Shown here one piece after another: positions 22,810 through 36,500 of a stretch of 64,000 bases of DNA. Under the pieces are notes generated by a model. That model had not been told where the DNA came from. It saw only the letters and a list, made by a program, of their open reading frames with translations, and searched no databases. Location: the NCBI GenBank assembly GCA_015179025.1, contig WHUX01000040.1, positions 310,001-374,000 of the forward strand, read 5' to 3'. Source of the DNA: Terfezia claveryi. Taxonomy: Eukaryota > Ascomycota > Pezizomycetes > Pezizales > Pezizaceae. The position numbers and the translations under genes are program-made. Positions within the stretch are counted from its first letter, which is position 1. Each line of letters opens with the position of its first letter.

Positions 22810-25800
22810 ATGAGTAGCAACTACCTCTGGAAGCTCTATCTCGAGAATGACGCGGAAGCCTTCCAGCGTCTTCTGTTGGAGGGCACGCCGCCCCCCACAG
22901 ACCGAACAAGTCATCAGGGAGCAGTAGGAGGACCTGGATTGGATTTGCAGACGAGTCATGAAGACATTGACGGAAAATCTATGATTGGAATACCTACCAA
23001 GTCGAGCAATTTCCCTGGGCAAAGCTTGAAACGACAGAAAGAGACTCGACTAGCATTTAATCGACAGGCATTGAGAGATTATGACGCTAGAGGACGTTCG
23101 TTGATACACCTTGCTGCAACTGAGTACGACGGCATTCCGTTTCTGCGAGCATTGTTGAGGCACCCCCAACTCGATCTTACGTACCCCGACCTCGAGAGTG
23201 GCTGGACTGCGTTGCACAGGGCTTTGTACCACGGCAACATTACTGCAGCAAGGCTACTGTTGAATACAGAAGCTGCCAAGATAGCTGCTGGAGGAGTGCC
23301 TGGAGGAGCAACTCTTGTGAAAACCAAAGACCACTCTGGAGAATCACCATTTGAGCTTTTCTATGCTAGCATTGAAGGATTTGAAGCAGTACTACATCAG
23401 CTACAGACCTATCAATGGAGAATGGAGGATGTGAATAGCTTGGATTTAGAGGATGCGGATGATTCACCTGATGAATTTTTCTCTTGGAGAGCCCGGGAGA
23501 TTTTCAGACGGAGAGACAAGCTCCTGAAGAGCAGGGCAGGTGACGAAGTTTATGCTTTTGGGAGCAATAAAAATCTGACTTTAGGGTTTGGAGACGAAGA
23601 TGATCGACAATTCCCCGAGAGAGTCCCACTACAGAGGCCTCAACATCTCTTGGCGGAATTGGGTGGTAAGGGCTCTTATGATGACCTTAACGCCTTGGAA
23701 GCATTCAAGCCATTAGGAATTCAAGACATACAACTTTCAAAGTTACACTCAGCTATCATTACATCCGATCCTCACAATAACCTGTACACTTGTGGGTTTG
23801 GCCATGGAGGGCGGCTTGGGCTTGGGGATGACCAACTCACCCAGTTTACATACAAGCATGTTTCAATTGGGGACAAGCCTTACTCTGTCAGCAAAGTTGC
23901 TTTAGGCCTTGACCATACTGTAGTAATCCTGCATAATGGGGAGGTGTGGACTTGGGGTTTGAACAAGCACGGCCAGCTTGGTTATGCAACTGGCAAAACT
24001 ACGGCTAGTGGTTCAGGGACAGGGAACGCCGGGCACGGTCACGTTAAGAACAGAAAAATTGGACAAGGTCTTTCTTGCCTAGAGGAAGCCGAGCTTGTAC
24101 AGTCCACTCCGCGCCGAGTGGTTGATAATATCAAGAGAGAGAACATCATTGGCTGTGCGGCGTCTCGAATCCATACTGTTCTTCATGCCTACGATACTCT
24201 ATACGTGTTTGGCAAGAATGAGGGACAATTGGGTATCCTAGAAGCCTCCGATTTAAGCACACCAGCCTGGTCTCCGAAGAAAGTCGTCGCTGGATTCCTT
24301 GCCGATCATACCATTCATTTGGTAGCAGCCACAGACAAGTGCACGGCGGTGATGTTGGAGACCCATGACGTGTGGCTGTTTGCTAGTTATGGATACACAA
24401 GAGTCATATTTCCTGTACAAAGATTCTTCACCGATCCAAACACAGTATCCTTTCCAAAAGCGAAAAATCGGGGCAACGAACCAAACTATATTACCAAAAT
24501 CGCCACAGGTGGAGAAATCATGTGTGGATTGACTAGAATGGGGGATGTCTACACTGTGAACCTCGGGGAGGCGTTCAAATCCTCCGGCAACAGCACTTCG
24601 GGAGGGAAGCTATCATTGCCACCTGCGCAGCGAGTCTGGAGCCGTAAGAAGGGTCCCATGGCTGCGAAGGATGTGGATGTGGATCAGGATGGGTCCATTA
24701 TAATCTGTACAGAGTATGGAAGTGTCTGGAGGAGAGTTAAGCGAACCAAAGCCAACGATTGTTTCAATGGTCATTCTGCCAGTATTGTGCCCGGTGGGAC
24801 CACAACTTTTGGCATTGAAGGCAAATCAAAGGACTATAAGTTCTCCAGGATACCAGGTCTCACCAGGATTGTTTCCGTTCACAGCAATAAATTTGGGGCG
24901 TATGCTGCTATTAGGAAGGACTGTACGATTATGCAAACACACCTTCAGGCTGAGTCTCTAGAGCCGGCACCAGATAATCCATGTATCCCTTGTCCACCCA
25001 ATCTGCGCGGCCTGCATCCAATTTTCAGCCCCAAAAACTGGTCCAAGTATGACATTCGTTTCCCCGACATAATAAACCTGAAAAATTGGAGGAATATGCT
25101 CGAATCTATCGATACTGGGACGTGTGACATGACTATTCGTTCGGTCAACTCCGATCTGAAGGTTCCGGTGCACAAGGCGATAATCCTAGCTAGGTGTAAT
25201 ATCCTTCGAAGGAAACTTAAAGAACTTGGGAACCAGGAGCAGTTGGAATGGGGGTCAGGGATGTTTAAGATGACGATCGATGAGCATGGATTACAGCTCG
25301 ATATCAAAGAAGATTTCGCACCTGTCTTGTTTTTGATAATTGACATTTATGCACTCAGAGTACTCGGCTATACATTCAACGAACGGAAAATCGTTAACCG
25401 CGTGGCCGCTCTGGGGCACGCTTTGCAGGTGACTGGGTATGATTTATCCCCAATAGGTACAAAAAACCGGAATGCCCATGTGGACTTAACTGAGGCCGTC
25501 AGAGATCCTTCATACACGGATCACGGAGATACTATCATTGAACTGGCGGGCGGATACGAGGTCCGGGTTTACAGCACTTTATTGCGTTTCAAATCGCCAT
25601 TCTTCGAAACACTTTTTAAAGGAAGTGCGAATGGACGATGGATCGCAGCTAGGGTGCAGCAGATGAAGGCCGCTGGAGAAACGGCCATAAGAGTTGATAT
25701 GGCACATATCCCATGGGAAATATTTCAAATCGTACTAGATTACATTTACAGTGGTAACGATTCTCTACTACAGCAAGTTAAGGGGTTTCTGGATGTGGAC

Positions 25801-27921
25801 ACATACTTGGACTTTGTGCTGGACGTCCTAGCTGTGGCCGATGAATTGATGTTAGACGAACTGTCGATTGTTTGTCAGAAAGTCATTGGCTTATATGGTG
25901 AGTACTGTGTTCCAGATTTATCATTGATTACAATACTGACTTGATTCAGTCAATACGAGAAACGCCAGTCGATTATTGAAGGCAATTGCCCCTTTCTCCC
26001 AAAATGCTTTTAAGGACATTTGCCTGAAGTACATGTGCATCAACCTGGAGACCATGCTCGAAAACTTGTACGTCGGAGATTGCCTGTTGCTGTTTCTGGA
26101 CTGTAGCTGATATGTCATAGCCTGCTGGATGACTTAGATGACTGGATTATGGAAGAGCTTGATAACGCAGTTCGACAGATGCAGCAGCCATGTGCTACAT
26201 ACTCCAGATGTCAGGCACAGGAGGCCCGGCTCCTCCAACAGTACCCTGAAATGCTTGAGGGCATGGTGCGGGAGCGTCAAGCCCTTATCGCTGTATATGC
26301 CAAAATGATCGAGGCAGGTCATGGAAAGGAGGATACATTGCAGTCAGGTGCGCATAGACAGAAAGCTACATCTAGCGGCCCTGTGACACCGACCACCGCC
26401 AAAAAGCAGAGGAAGAAGCCTACAAAAGAAGGCCCTCCACCGAATACCCATTCAGGAGTACTACCCTCTACACCTGGTGTTGGCAATGAAGGGATGATCG
26501 ACATGGAAAACGAGGGTGGGGCTTTTTCTCTGGGCGCTCAAGAAAAGCAACGAGATTCTACCCTCGGACGGAAAGTGTCGGCTTGGGCACCTCATAACTC
26601 TGCATATGTCAGTCCGGCATCTAGCTTACCTTGTGGAAATGGTGGAGCGATTAGTTGGCTTGAAGCAAAGAACGGTGAGCCTTCTTCACTCGGTGTGGAT
26701 GTCTTTGATACCCCATTGCCCCCAAAGCCGGAGATGACACCTTCGACATCGAACTTAGATACACCGGCCAAGCCATGGAAGGATGCATCGGCGAACGTGG
26801 CAAAGCTTGATATGAAGGAGATCATGGTGCAGGCAGCAGTGGCATCAAGAAGGCATTTAAATCTCTCCCTTGGGCTTTCATCCGCGAAAGAGGAGGAGAA
26901 GGTAGCCTCGGCGTCGGCTGGGGCGACAGTCACACCCAGTCCGAAACTTTCGCAGAAGGAGAAACGGAGACTACAGCAAGAACAACAGCAAAGGCAGCAT
27001 CAGCCCTTCCTAAGTACACCTGAGAAGACAAAATCCTCACCATGGGCAACACCTTCCCAGGGTCCACGGATAATACTAAGAGAAGTCTTGAAAGCAGATG
27101 CAAATAAGCCGCCACCATCACCAGCATTGGCAGCATTATCAAGTCCAGCTGGTGTAGGCTCTCCAGGTCAAATGCGGCCACTACAACTAGCACCCACAAC
27201 ACCGTCAAAGCACCTTCCCGCAAGCTCTACAACCACCAGAATACTCCAGCCAACAACTGACCCCCCTATTTCCACCCCTCCGCGTCTAGGCCTACTTACC
27301 CCATCCACATCCACTCCCACTCCCTCAGTTCGGCCACCCCTACCTATCTCCGTTGCCCACCATTCAACTCGAACACAGCCCCCTCCCCCCACTCGACCAT
27401 CCTTCCTCAACCCCTTCAATCAATCAAAATCAAAACCTCCCCCCCCACCAGTTTCCTCTATCCAAGCCTTCCCCGAATTAAAATCTGCTTCATCTTCTGC
27501 CAGAGTGGAACCGAGTTTGCATTTATCTCTAGCGGATATTATAGAGCAGCAAGAGGAAGAACAGGCATATCTGAAGGGAAAGGTGGAAAAGAGGAGTTTG
27601 GAAGATATTCAGCAGGAGCAGGAGTTTATGGATTGGTGGGAGAAAGAATGTGAGAGAGTTAGGGTGGAGAGTGAGATTATTAATCCCGGTATGGAAGTGG
27701 TGGGGCAGGGAGATAGACGAGAAAAGAGGGGGGGTAAGGGGCCCAAGGGACGGGGTGGGAAGTGTGGTGGGGATGGGAATGAAGGGAATGACAGGGGGGG
27801 AAGAGGTGATAGTAATGGTAGAGGTGGTGATAGGAGAGGTAGATCAGAAAGAGGGCGCGGAAGGGGAAAGGAGACGGAACAGCCTAGGGCCCCTCCGGTG
27901 CAGGGAATTGTGATCCGGTGA
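22810..27921 (+). CDS. Ankyrin-RCC1-BTB protein of the IBtk/Btb1 type, three exons
   Basis: Proteins with this layout (human inhibitor of Bruton tyrosine kinase, fission yeast Btb1 group) are thought to act as adaptors of cullin-3 ubiquitin ligases; that role is known for relatives, inferred here. Exons 22810-25897, 25950-26067 and 26121-27921 sum to 1668 residues; introns are 52 and 53 nt, GT-AG, with CTGAC and CTGAT branch sites. I chose MSSNYLWKLYLENDAEAF at 22810 over an in-frame ATG eight codons upstream because this is how the family begins. Ankyrin repeats at about 95-165 (SLIHLAATE, GWTALHRALYHGN); RCC1-like repeats at about 245-480 (VYAFGSNKNLTLGFG, LYTCGFGHGGRLGLG, VWTWGLNKHGQLGY); a first BTB unit near 770 (KVPVHKAIILARC) and a second near 910-985 (STLLRFKSPFFETLF, LDYIYSG). 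After the BTB region come a helical segment and about 500 low-complexity residues, with KSSPWATPSQGPRIILREVL and a final G/R-rich tail. Reading frame is intact throughout. Confidence 0.9.
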
Positions 27922-28709
27922 TGGGCTGTGTACATGTTGTCTAGGGTTTGGAATTTCTACAACCTGTTTAATGTTTTCTGTTCATTACTTCGGACTGGTT
28001 CTGTTTGGCTTTGGAATTTAATTTATATATAGTGGCACGATACTAACGCTTTATTTAGATTTCCTGCAGTCACAAAAAGTCATTTTTGCATGTTTGCATG
28101 ATGGGATTTGTGGAGGATATGTTAGATATGGAAGTGTCAATATTGATTTAGGATGGAGATCTCACCTCGGCGCTTTAGGCTTGGGGATACTGTATCTTTA
28201 AACTCTCGTCTAACTTACCGTGCAGCCTTACATAAGATATGTGAGTCTGTTCATTACTTTGTATCTGTATCTAAACCAGGCATCCGGACCGGAGACGGGC
28301 ATTTCAGGGTAATGCGAGTGCACGTGATTCTACCTATCTTATCAATCTAAACATCAGCCCCCCGGCCACACCTCACCACTTGTCTCAGTGCTGTTTTGCT
28401 GGTTCTCCAACGGCTATCCTGTAACGTCACCAACCCCGCAACGGCGTTTTGGGAGCTTCCGTCCGCGTAAAAAAAATTTTTTTTTTTTTTTCTAGGTCCA
28501 GTCAAGTTTGGGAATACACCTCCGCTGGAGGTGCAGAGCACGGGGTTTCAGGTCGAGACATAACCACCAGTAGTCTGGCTGCGGATCTTGCGAGTGAAGT
28601 ATGACTCTTAAATAGCAGCAGTTCAATTTCTCCACATCTGTATGAACTTCAAGCTCAAGAGCCCTTGCTAAAAAGACCTGACAGTATACACATTACTAAA
28701 TATATAAAA
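27922..28709. other. Intergenic, promoter of the PNPOx-like gene
   Basis: No gene seen. It holds a T run at 28478-28491 and TCAGGGTAA at 28304-28312. The TATATAAAAATG at 28701-28712 puts a TATA-like string directly on the start codon of the next gene, so it is leader rather than promoter. Confidence 0.4.
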
Positions 28710-29659
28710 ATGCCCCCCGTACTCACTTACCCCAAAACCCCCACCAACACCGTCAAGCGCCTCAATGAACGGGGTCAGCTGCCCCAGCATTCACCTTCAA
28801 TATTACCTACTTAACCTGCTAACCTAACCCCCAAACAGCCGCCTACGACACCACCACAATCAACACCATCGTCAACTCCTGTCCCCTCGTGCATGTCTCC
28901 TTTATCGACATCCCACCCAATTGCCCCCACTCTCTCCCCTTCATCCTCCCCATGATCGGCCGTATGGGGTCCTACGCCTACCCGTCCTCCTCTCTCTCCG
29001 ACCCCTTGGACCTGTACCTCCACGGGTACGTTTCCTCTCGATTCGTCGTCCTGTCCCGGAGCAGTCCGGGAGGACTGCAAGTTTGTGTAGCGGCGACGAA
29101 GTTGGATGGGTTAGTGTTGGCGTTGACGCCATTCAACCATAGCTACAATTACCGGAGTGCGGTACTGTTTGGGAAGGCGCAGGTGGTGGAGGATTTGGAT
29201 GAGAAGCTGTGGGCGATGGAGTTGATGACGGAGGGAGTAGTGAAGGGCAGGTGGGAGGGTAGTAGGGTCCCACCGGATGGGGCGGAGATGGGGAGTACGA
29301 ATGTGGTAAGAGTGAGAGTGGAGGGGGGAAGTGCGAAGACGAGGGTGGGGGGGCCGGGAGATGAGTTGAAGGATCTGGAGAGGGAGGTGGTGATGGGCAG
29401 GGTGTGGACTGGTGAGTCTCTGTGCCCCTAGTGGCCGTGGTGGTGGATTGGGGAAGATGCTAATCCGGGGGTAGGTGTGGTTCCGTTGCATGAGACGCTG
29501 GGGGAGCCAGTGCCGGGTAACTATAATCAGGTGGAGGAGGTACCAGGGTATTTGCGTGAGTATGTGAAGGAGAGGAATAAGGGCGAGAAGAAGTATGCGG
29601 AGGAGTGTGTGAGGATGGAGAGGATCAAGAAGAAGGCAGTTGAGAAGGAGGAGAATTGA
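28710..29659 (+). CDS. Pyridoxamine 5'-phosphate oxidase-like FMN-binding protein, three exons
   Basis: This belongs to the family of flavin-nucleotide-binding split-barrel proteins related to pyridoxamine phosphate oxidase (Pyridox_ox_2 group). Fungal members are mostly uncharacterised small cytosolic proteins. Exons 28710-28773, 28839-29411 and 29475-29659 give 273 residues; introns are 65 nt (branch GCTAAC) and 63 nt (GTGAGT donor, branch GCTAAT). Landmarks: YPKTPTNTVKRLNERAAYD at the N-terminus, CPLVHVSFIDI, LPMIGRMGSYAYP, LYLHGYVSSR, CVAATKLDGLVLALTPF, NYRSAVLFGKA, and VPLHETLGEPVP. The tail is a charged K/E helix. The donor of intron 1 (GTCAGC) is not ideal. An inverted-repeat transposable element begins only 28 bp after the stop codon, so the 3' end of the transcript probably lies inside the element. 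Confidence 0.85.
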
Positions 29660-29687
29660 GGAGAGGAGAGTCCTCTATTAGCGGATA

Positions 29688-30548
29688 TATGTTCTAGGCC
29701 GCTCGCGGGCAACTAATATAATTACTACATTTTGTATATAACGTGCTTGAATAAATACAAATATACCTAACTAGAGCTATATTAAATACATAAAAGTAGG
29801 CTATTAGTTGTCCTCCGGGTCGATGGAGTCATCCTCCTCATCAATTAGGCTATTATCAAGTAGTCCAATTTGTGTCCGTTCAGCTAGAGCTGAGAGGTTA
29901 CTGCAGTCATGGTCTGCTAACACTTTGGTATGAAAAAAGAGTGAGCCTTTCAACCCATTTGTTGAGCATTGGCTAAAGTGAATATGGATTGTTGAGTAGC
30001 TAGAGTATCTACAATTTCATTGTCCAAGCCCATAAGATCAGTTGCTGGCTCGAAATCTTTGGTCGGATAAAGGTGGTATTCAGGCTATGATTTTACAATA
30101 ACTTTTGCATATTACCTTTGATTGACGAGATTGTACAACTCTATGTTCAATGAGCCCTTGGACTTGAGGTGTGCGAGGTTTTCCATGTTTAATTTCAATA
30201 CTCCAAGCTCATAATAAATGCTCACTTCTCCCTTAATTTTCCACCATTATCAGAGTATAAATTTAGAGATGGGCTATAAAGGTGAATCCATATTGTCATT
30301 ACAGATGTAACAGACTCCGGATAATAATATTACTTATACTAGTCTAATGAATTTAACTTACCAGATAACACCACATGCCACAATAGCCTTTCATATAACG
30401 ATCCATTTATATTGTCCCTCAGGCTCATAGAGCATATCAGTTAGATCAACTCTAACCCGTTGAATATGTCTATATTGTTATAAATTCAAGTGCGTTATGT
30501 ACTCAATATAGTAATTAAATAAATTGCCCGCGAGCGGCCCAGAACATA
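29688..30548. mobile_element. Short terminal-inverted-repeat element with integrase core (Ginger-like?)
   Basis: The ends 29688-29714 and 30522-30548 are inverted repeats, 25 of 27 bases matching, sharing GGCCGCTCGCGGGCAA. Weaker pairing continues inwards, giving about 85 bp per side. Inside, the minus strand carries the catalytic pieces of an integrase. The element is about 860 bp, too short for an autonomous one. Outer termini read TGTTCT...AGAACA. I see at most a TA on both sides as target duplication. Integrase plus terminal inverted repeats is the layout of Ginger DNA transposons; two inverted solo LTRs around an integrase fragment is the alternative. Confidence 0.65.
29804..30470 (-). 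pseudogene. Decayed integrase (rve) catalytic core inside the inverted-repeat element
   Basis: Reading the minus strand: RVRVDLTDMLYEPEGQYKWI (plus positions about 30400-30457), LYSDNGGKLRE (about 30230-30259), and KPRTPQVQGLIEH (about 30142-30180). These are the three parts of a D,D-35-E-type integrase fold: the VDL.DM first aspartate, the SDNGG second aspartate, and the P..QGL.E glutamate. The style resembles integrases of the KRBA2/Ginger kind more than common gypsy ones. The frame is interrupted by stops after KWIVI and after GKLRE. A last open piece ends in an acidic tail (EEDDSIDPEDN) with a stop at 29804-29806. Confidence 0.6.
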
Positions 30549-33500
30549 ACCTGTATAAAGGGAATTGGAGCGCATTGGAGAGAAATTAATTTTTGTCGCT
30601 GGCGATGCATGATAAGAGGTTGGAGAATACAAGTGCCCGATTTTGCGTATGCCTGGAGTTGGTTTAATTTCCTCGCCACCACCCTTGAGGTAAACAAATT
30701 AATCCAATTCAATTAAGTAGCATGGTTTCTATAGTCAATAGTGTGTGGCTCCATTCATAAGGATCTTAGTGTTGCAGTTGGTAATTATTCATTATTTGAA
30801 ATTAGAGATGCAACTCGCACGTTCTATTATTATATTAGGATTTACAGTTCGTGGTACAAAAGTCTAGCCCTCGAGCGTGAGTATAAAACAGAATGCACAG
30901 AACGGAAGTATACTAGACCTAAGCCCAAGTAGATGCACCTCTGTTATCTTACCATTGTAATAAAAACCACCACTAGTTGGCAATATTGTAACTTACCAGA
31001 CTGAAGTTTGTAGGTTTGTTTGTTATCCCATGCAGACGATGCTGATCAGAATCTCGGACATCACAATAGCAACGCGGTTGCCAGATAACATATACCTTGA
31101 GGAAGAATCAGATAGGAACTATTTTCTGGTTAGTTACGGTTCCGCGTTGTGTAAAGAGTCTGGAAACCCACACACAATGGGACGGCGATTGTGGATCGAG
31201 ATCAGCACTGCTAACTTTCGAAAACATAGTCTCTCTGTGAAGCCCCTTTTTTACGTTATCAACCAGACTTTCACGAACAAAAAAACTCCTTAAATTATAG
31301 TAATTTTGTTTTGAGACTCGTCCAAGATAATTTTTCGGGGAAACTCAGGGTAAGACACAGCTGATCCCATTCTGAATACTAGTAACCAGCAGCCAAAAAA
31401 AAAAAAAAAAAAGAAAAAAAAAAGAAATTGCAGTGATAACGTGAAATTGTAAGCTGCAACAAGACTATTTGGGGCTTTTGTTGAATGCGAATTTGAGATT
31501 GTCAAGGTCTATCTAAACGGGGTTCTTGATTCTTTAACGTGACCCTAGATCGACCTTATAAGGTAAACGCAAAACTGTGTATTTCTCTACCACCCTTTGC
31601 AACTTAGTCCAATTAACATAGGCGATATGGAGGAAGCTGGAAAAGTAAGCGACTTTTCTCGAATCAGGACCCTTCAGATAAGAGCATCCTTTCCCGATCA
31701 GGGGATATTAAATTCCGAGCATTGATTGATTATAGAAATATTATACTTAAACACCATGAAGCTGGCTCGACACTAGAAACTACAGTGAAGTTGACTAGAA
31801 ACTACAGCGAAGTTGCTTAGATTTTATCCTCCAGTGTTTTCGCTATGAAATTACCCTGAATCTGCGAAGCTTGAATACTGGTTTGGGAAGTGAAGCAATT
31901 ATAAAGGGCGATTTCCATCTTGGCAACTTTCTTTGTGTAGCCTTGCACTTGTGCAACACTATTGCTAGTGCTTCATCTCGATACGCATCTAGAAATATCG
32001 TAACAGCATTGGAGACATCGTTAGTCTGGTTGGTATTAGATATTGGGCCTTCTAAGCTTATAAATTTTGTGCAATGAAACTGCATCTAACTCTTTACTTA
32101 CTTCCTGCTACATAATCCTCGAGCAGTCAGGCGTGTTCTTCCTCCTTCTTGAGTAACATCTACATACACCGTGTGCCTTCTGGAGTTGAATACTCTCTAT
32201 GAACATGACGTGATTATGATTTGCCTTGTTATTACGTCGGAGCTTTCCACCGCCAGGCAGGTAGGGAACCGTTATCAATCCTATTTTTATCAAAATATTC
32301 CTTACCAAGGCCCAGTTTACCCCAGAAGATCCTTACGATAAGGGTTTGATTACCGAGCAATAAGGTGCTCGCCTTCGAAGGCGTTAGGAGTGTCTAGACT
32401 CCACATGTGCAACTACTGCGCGTGGCCTAATATTTTACCCCAGATCAACAAGTATCTTCCCTTTTCTAATGGGCCTTGCGTGTGTAGGCTGCTGGTTACG
32501 TATCAATTACATCTATTACATATAACCCCTTCTAGGTCTCATGCTGTTTTATCGGGTTCTATATTTGGCGCTATGTGTTGTTGAATTTGTGCCTACGAGG
32601 ACTTTTTGTATCACCAAGGAACTCCTGGGCATATTTGAGGAGCACATGGTGGTCACCCTAGCAACTGCGGTCCTAGATCTACAGTTATGGGGTAAGTGAT
32701 GCCTAATGGTGTTCCTAGATGTATCCTCGGGGTATCGACATATTGTGTGATGGTCATGGAAACCTGCATTGATGGTGGAGTTGATCCCGTGCATGTCCTA
32801 CATCCGGTTTGAGCATGTGACAAGAGGGCTACCGCGGTTACGGAGGAAAAAAGCTGGAATACAGGATTGATCGATATTGAGGAGGCTGGCCAGAGAGGGG
32901 ATGGTACGACGATTCTGGATATGGAAGACTAAGCTATAATCGGGCCCTGACGGGTAGAATATGCATTTGGAGAAAACGATATTCGATTATCTCTAGGCGT
33001 CTCCCAGAAAGATATCCCCGCGGCTCGCAATTGGGAGATCGTTGGGAACACGAGGTCGATAAATTACTGCGGGAAAATATGGACCAATGCAAGAGCAGTG
33101 TGAAATTCACACAGATGAAGCATAAACTGTGGCAAGTATCAAGCCATACTCCAAGAAACCACTAGACCACAGCTATTTGTGCGTTGGCAGCTACTATTTG
33201 CTGGCCCTGGAAATATTATGGCTTTGAGCTCTATGTGAGCATTGACTTGGAAAAAAAAAAAAAAAAAACTAAATGCATTTCAGAGGGCTTAAGGACACGC
33301 AGTCCATAAATTCTCAGTTGACACTGTTTTGGGCATGAAGCTTCCTCAAGATGGTCGGAGAGTCCCATCGAATAGGGGGTGGGTGTTGACTGATCAGCAT
33401 CTCGGTCGGCATCAAGCTTGCGAGTCTTCGGCTGCATTGCTCAAGTCGGTCGGCTGACGGGCTGGTTCATAACGGCATCCAACTAATCCGATGGAATACA

Positions 33501-36500
33501 TACATATGTACTCCATCCGCATGATGAAGTGTACAAAGAGGAGTAAAAAAAAAAGTAGGAACCGAACTCGGCTTTCGGTAGGTAGGGGGTTGGGAGTCGA
33601 TTCCATTCTGGGTCAAGCTGAGTGGATATAAATTCCGCACACAATTCGATCTCTGAAGCACTGCACGCTCGGGCCAGGCCCGACAATACCTATATGTAGG
33701 AAGATCCGGAAAAGTCAATCGACGGACAGGTGTCAGGCAGTAGCAAGCTTAGGTGTCTGTGCACATTTTGATCTTCATGAACTACATATATTCTTGGTGG
33801 CAGGCATTTTGCGGAAGGCCCACGTGTGATGGCTGTCTGAGGCGATATATCACTTATGCATACATACAGAGGAACCTACCTAATGTACGTTCGCTCAGTA
33901 GCCTTTTTGTGAATGCATTCCGTATGGGGGTTTGTCTTTGTTTTGTTGTTCAGGTTGCCACAAAGAACCTAGTCAGCCTTGTTCGGTTCTGGAAGACTGC
34001 CCTGTTCGGCATCCATACCTGTTTTGGGGCTAGTTGAAGCGTGACTGTCACAGCTGAGTGAGCCAACCGTGACACTCACCGATGTTTCCCCAGAATGAGT
34101 AAACGAAACAAAGAGGTATCTTCTAGAATATAATAGAGTGTTTCAAGAAGTAATCCGTAAAACTATGTTTCTTTTTATCCTCGTGATGTATGTATGTATT
34201 ATGAGATGCATGGATGTTACTGAAGTATATGGGTGCCGAATATAGAAAGAAAATAAATTATTATTGAGACTGAGGATTTGGCGCCCCTCCGATCAGATAC
34301 CACATCAACCTTCCATCTCAACAGGGGCGTTTCTAGATGCCTCAGCCTGTTCCCTCGCGCAACAATTGGATAGGAATCTCGGCGTATTGTACATATTTCC
34401 ATTTCAACTACATCAGCACTAGGATGTATCCATCCCAGCATAGCGCATGTGCACATATCACATTTCATATTTCCGCCTCTCCGTATCCACATAGGATACC
34501 TATTTTTCTACCAAACTCTGGATAACTCTGGAATGTTTAGGTAGTGAGTCAGTGGGTCAAGAGGAGTTTAGAGAATAGAGAGAGCTGACATTTTGCTGAG
34601 AAAGCGGTCGAGGGACGTAGATCTCTTACAAAGCATATGCATACTTACATACTGTACATACCACCCGAAACTATCAGTCACGAGGAGGTATAAAAGGAGG
34701 ATTGGAATGGGATTAATACGGCTCTCGCAATATGAATAATGCACTGCCATTCTTGGTATATCGGGAGGTTACGAAATTGAGCTAAGGTGTAATCTCTTCA
34801 ATGTTGAGTATTATTCAGGGCGTGGGAATACTACAAGTTTGTAACCGGTGTGGAGATTTTGTGAAACTGACATCTAAAAAGGTATCTAGGCGGCAGGGCG
34901 GGGCATATTGGGGAATTTTTTTATCAGTAGTATCGGGACTATATTTGGGGATGATTTATTTGCCACTGCGCGCATGGGAAGGGGTTGAAGATCAGGTTGG
35001 TATGTACTACGTTACGTTCTGTGAGTTCACATTCCCTGGACACAGAGAAGCCCATTATTTCTGCTTAGCTCGCGCACCTTGGAAGGCAGATTCCGCGCTG
35101 GTGGTGTGTCCGGTTATCTGGCATTCGCATACGTACGACAGAGAGACATTGACTGGCCTGCACTGCCTTACGCGGAATTAGTCGGAACTGGCGAAAAATT
35201 GGAAAAACAAACCACCAGATAATTCGTGAAACCCTACGATAATAGCAATAAATACAATTCTAGATTGAACAAACGAGAAGCTTCTGGCTAATTGCCCAAT
35301 TGCTGTTGCCTAGACTATGTATGTATGCATGTCAGGCCGGGGAACATCTTATGTTAACATGTTGGTAAAAGGTGGAGCAAAAAGCAACCACACCTCGCTT
35401 CCCAAATTCCGGGATTACAACCGCATACCTTCGTGATCACCAGCAGACTCACCTGTCCAGTCACGATATACTCTGTAGGGTATGAGTACACTACTTGGGG
35501 TCCAGTTTCGTCCTCCTCAACAGAAACAATTGTCATGAACCCGACTTTGGTCTAGGCTGGCTTCGTAATGCGCATGACGCAGATGCAGGCACTTGTGCAG
35601 TGCATCCGTTTCTAGTTTCAATGTCTGTCTCAGTTCCCAGCTGAGTCTGTTAAGGTCGGCTTACGAACCTGGAGACCATCCCATGTTTGCAGACATTCTA
35701 TAACCACTGAAGGCCCATGTCACACCACCCTCAAGTGGTAAATTGATCGTTACCAGAGAGAGGTCTGCGTTCTGCAACGCATCCTGAGCAAGATCCCTTC
35801 TTAATTTCGGAGAGCTTGTTGAGATTAGGATTAAAACGAGTGGCAGTGTTAACAGTGGCCTACATTATACATACGTACAGACTTATTCATGCAGGTCAAC
35901 GTTGGAATGGTGGGAAAAGTAAATATTAAGGTTATGGGCTTATGGGCTTATGGTCTGTCAGCGGGCGCGTGTACACGTAGATGACGGTTCAAAGGACATG
36001 GAATTTACTATTTGATGAGGAAAATTGAAGATTGAAGATACTCATGTGATGTTTGTTTTTTTCATTTTAATTTTCGGATTTGAAATTTGATTAGAGGTCA
36101 GATTGTGACAGGATTGGGACCTACGTGAGAGACGGGTTGGGTTGCGTGACGCATACGCGGCCAAAGCTCTAACACTTCACGAGTTGAAGTGACGACTTGT
36201 GCAACGAAGGAAAAGGCCAGCCATGACATCGCGGGGTCCAGGAAGCTGCCACTGCCCCGCGCTTAGTGTTGGAAAAATCATCATTCAATTCCTGGCACTT
36301 TACGCGACTCCCTTGCAAAAGCGGCCTACCTAGTGTACCTACTCATCCATTCATTTGTACATGTTGATTCTTTCAATTTTTTTTGTGTTCACAAACGGGG
36401 CGCTGCATACCTGGCCACCATCCCCTTTCATTTGCCAATGTCATCTTCAAGAAGCTTGGACAGAAACGAATTGTGGGGATGGATGGCATAGGCGATTTGT

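Noticed and set aside
34801..35181. 126-codon plus-strand frame with a CNRCG motif
   Set aside because: No further zinc-binding pair, no similarity I recognise, no promoter signal, and AT-rich gene-poor surroundings; length alone is not enough.
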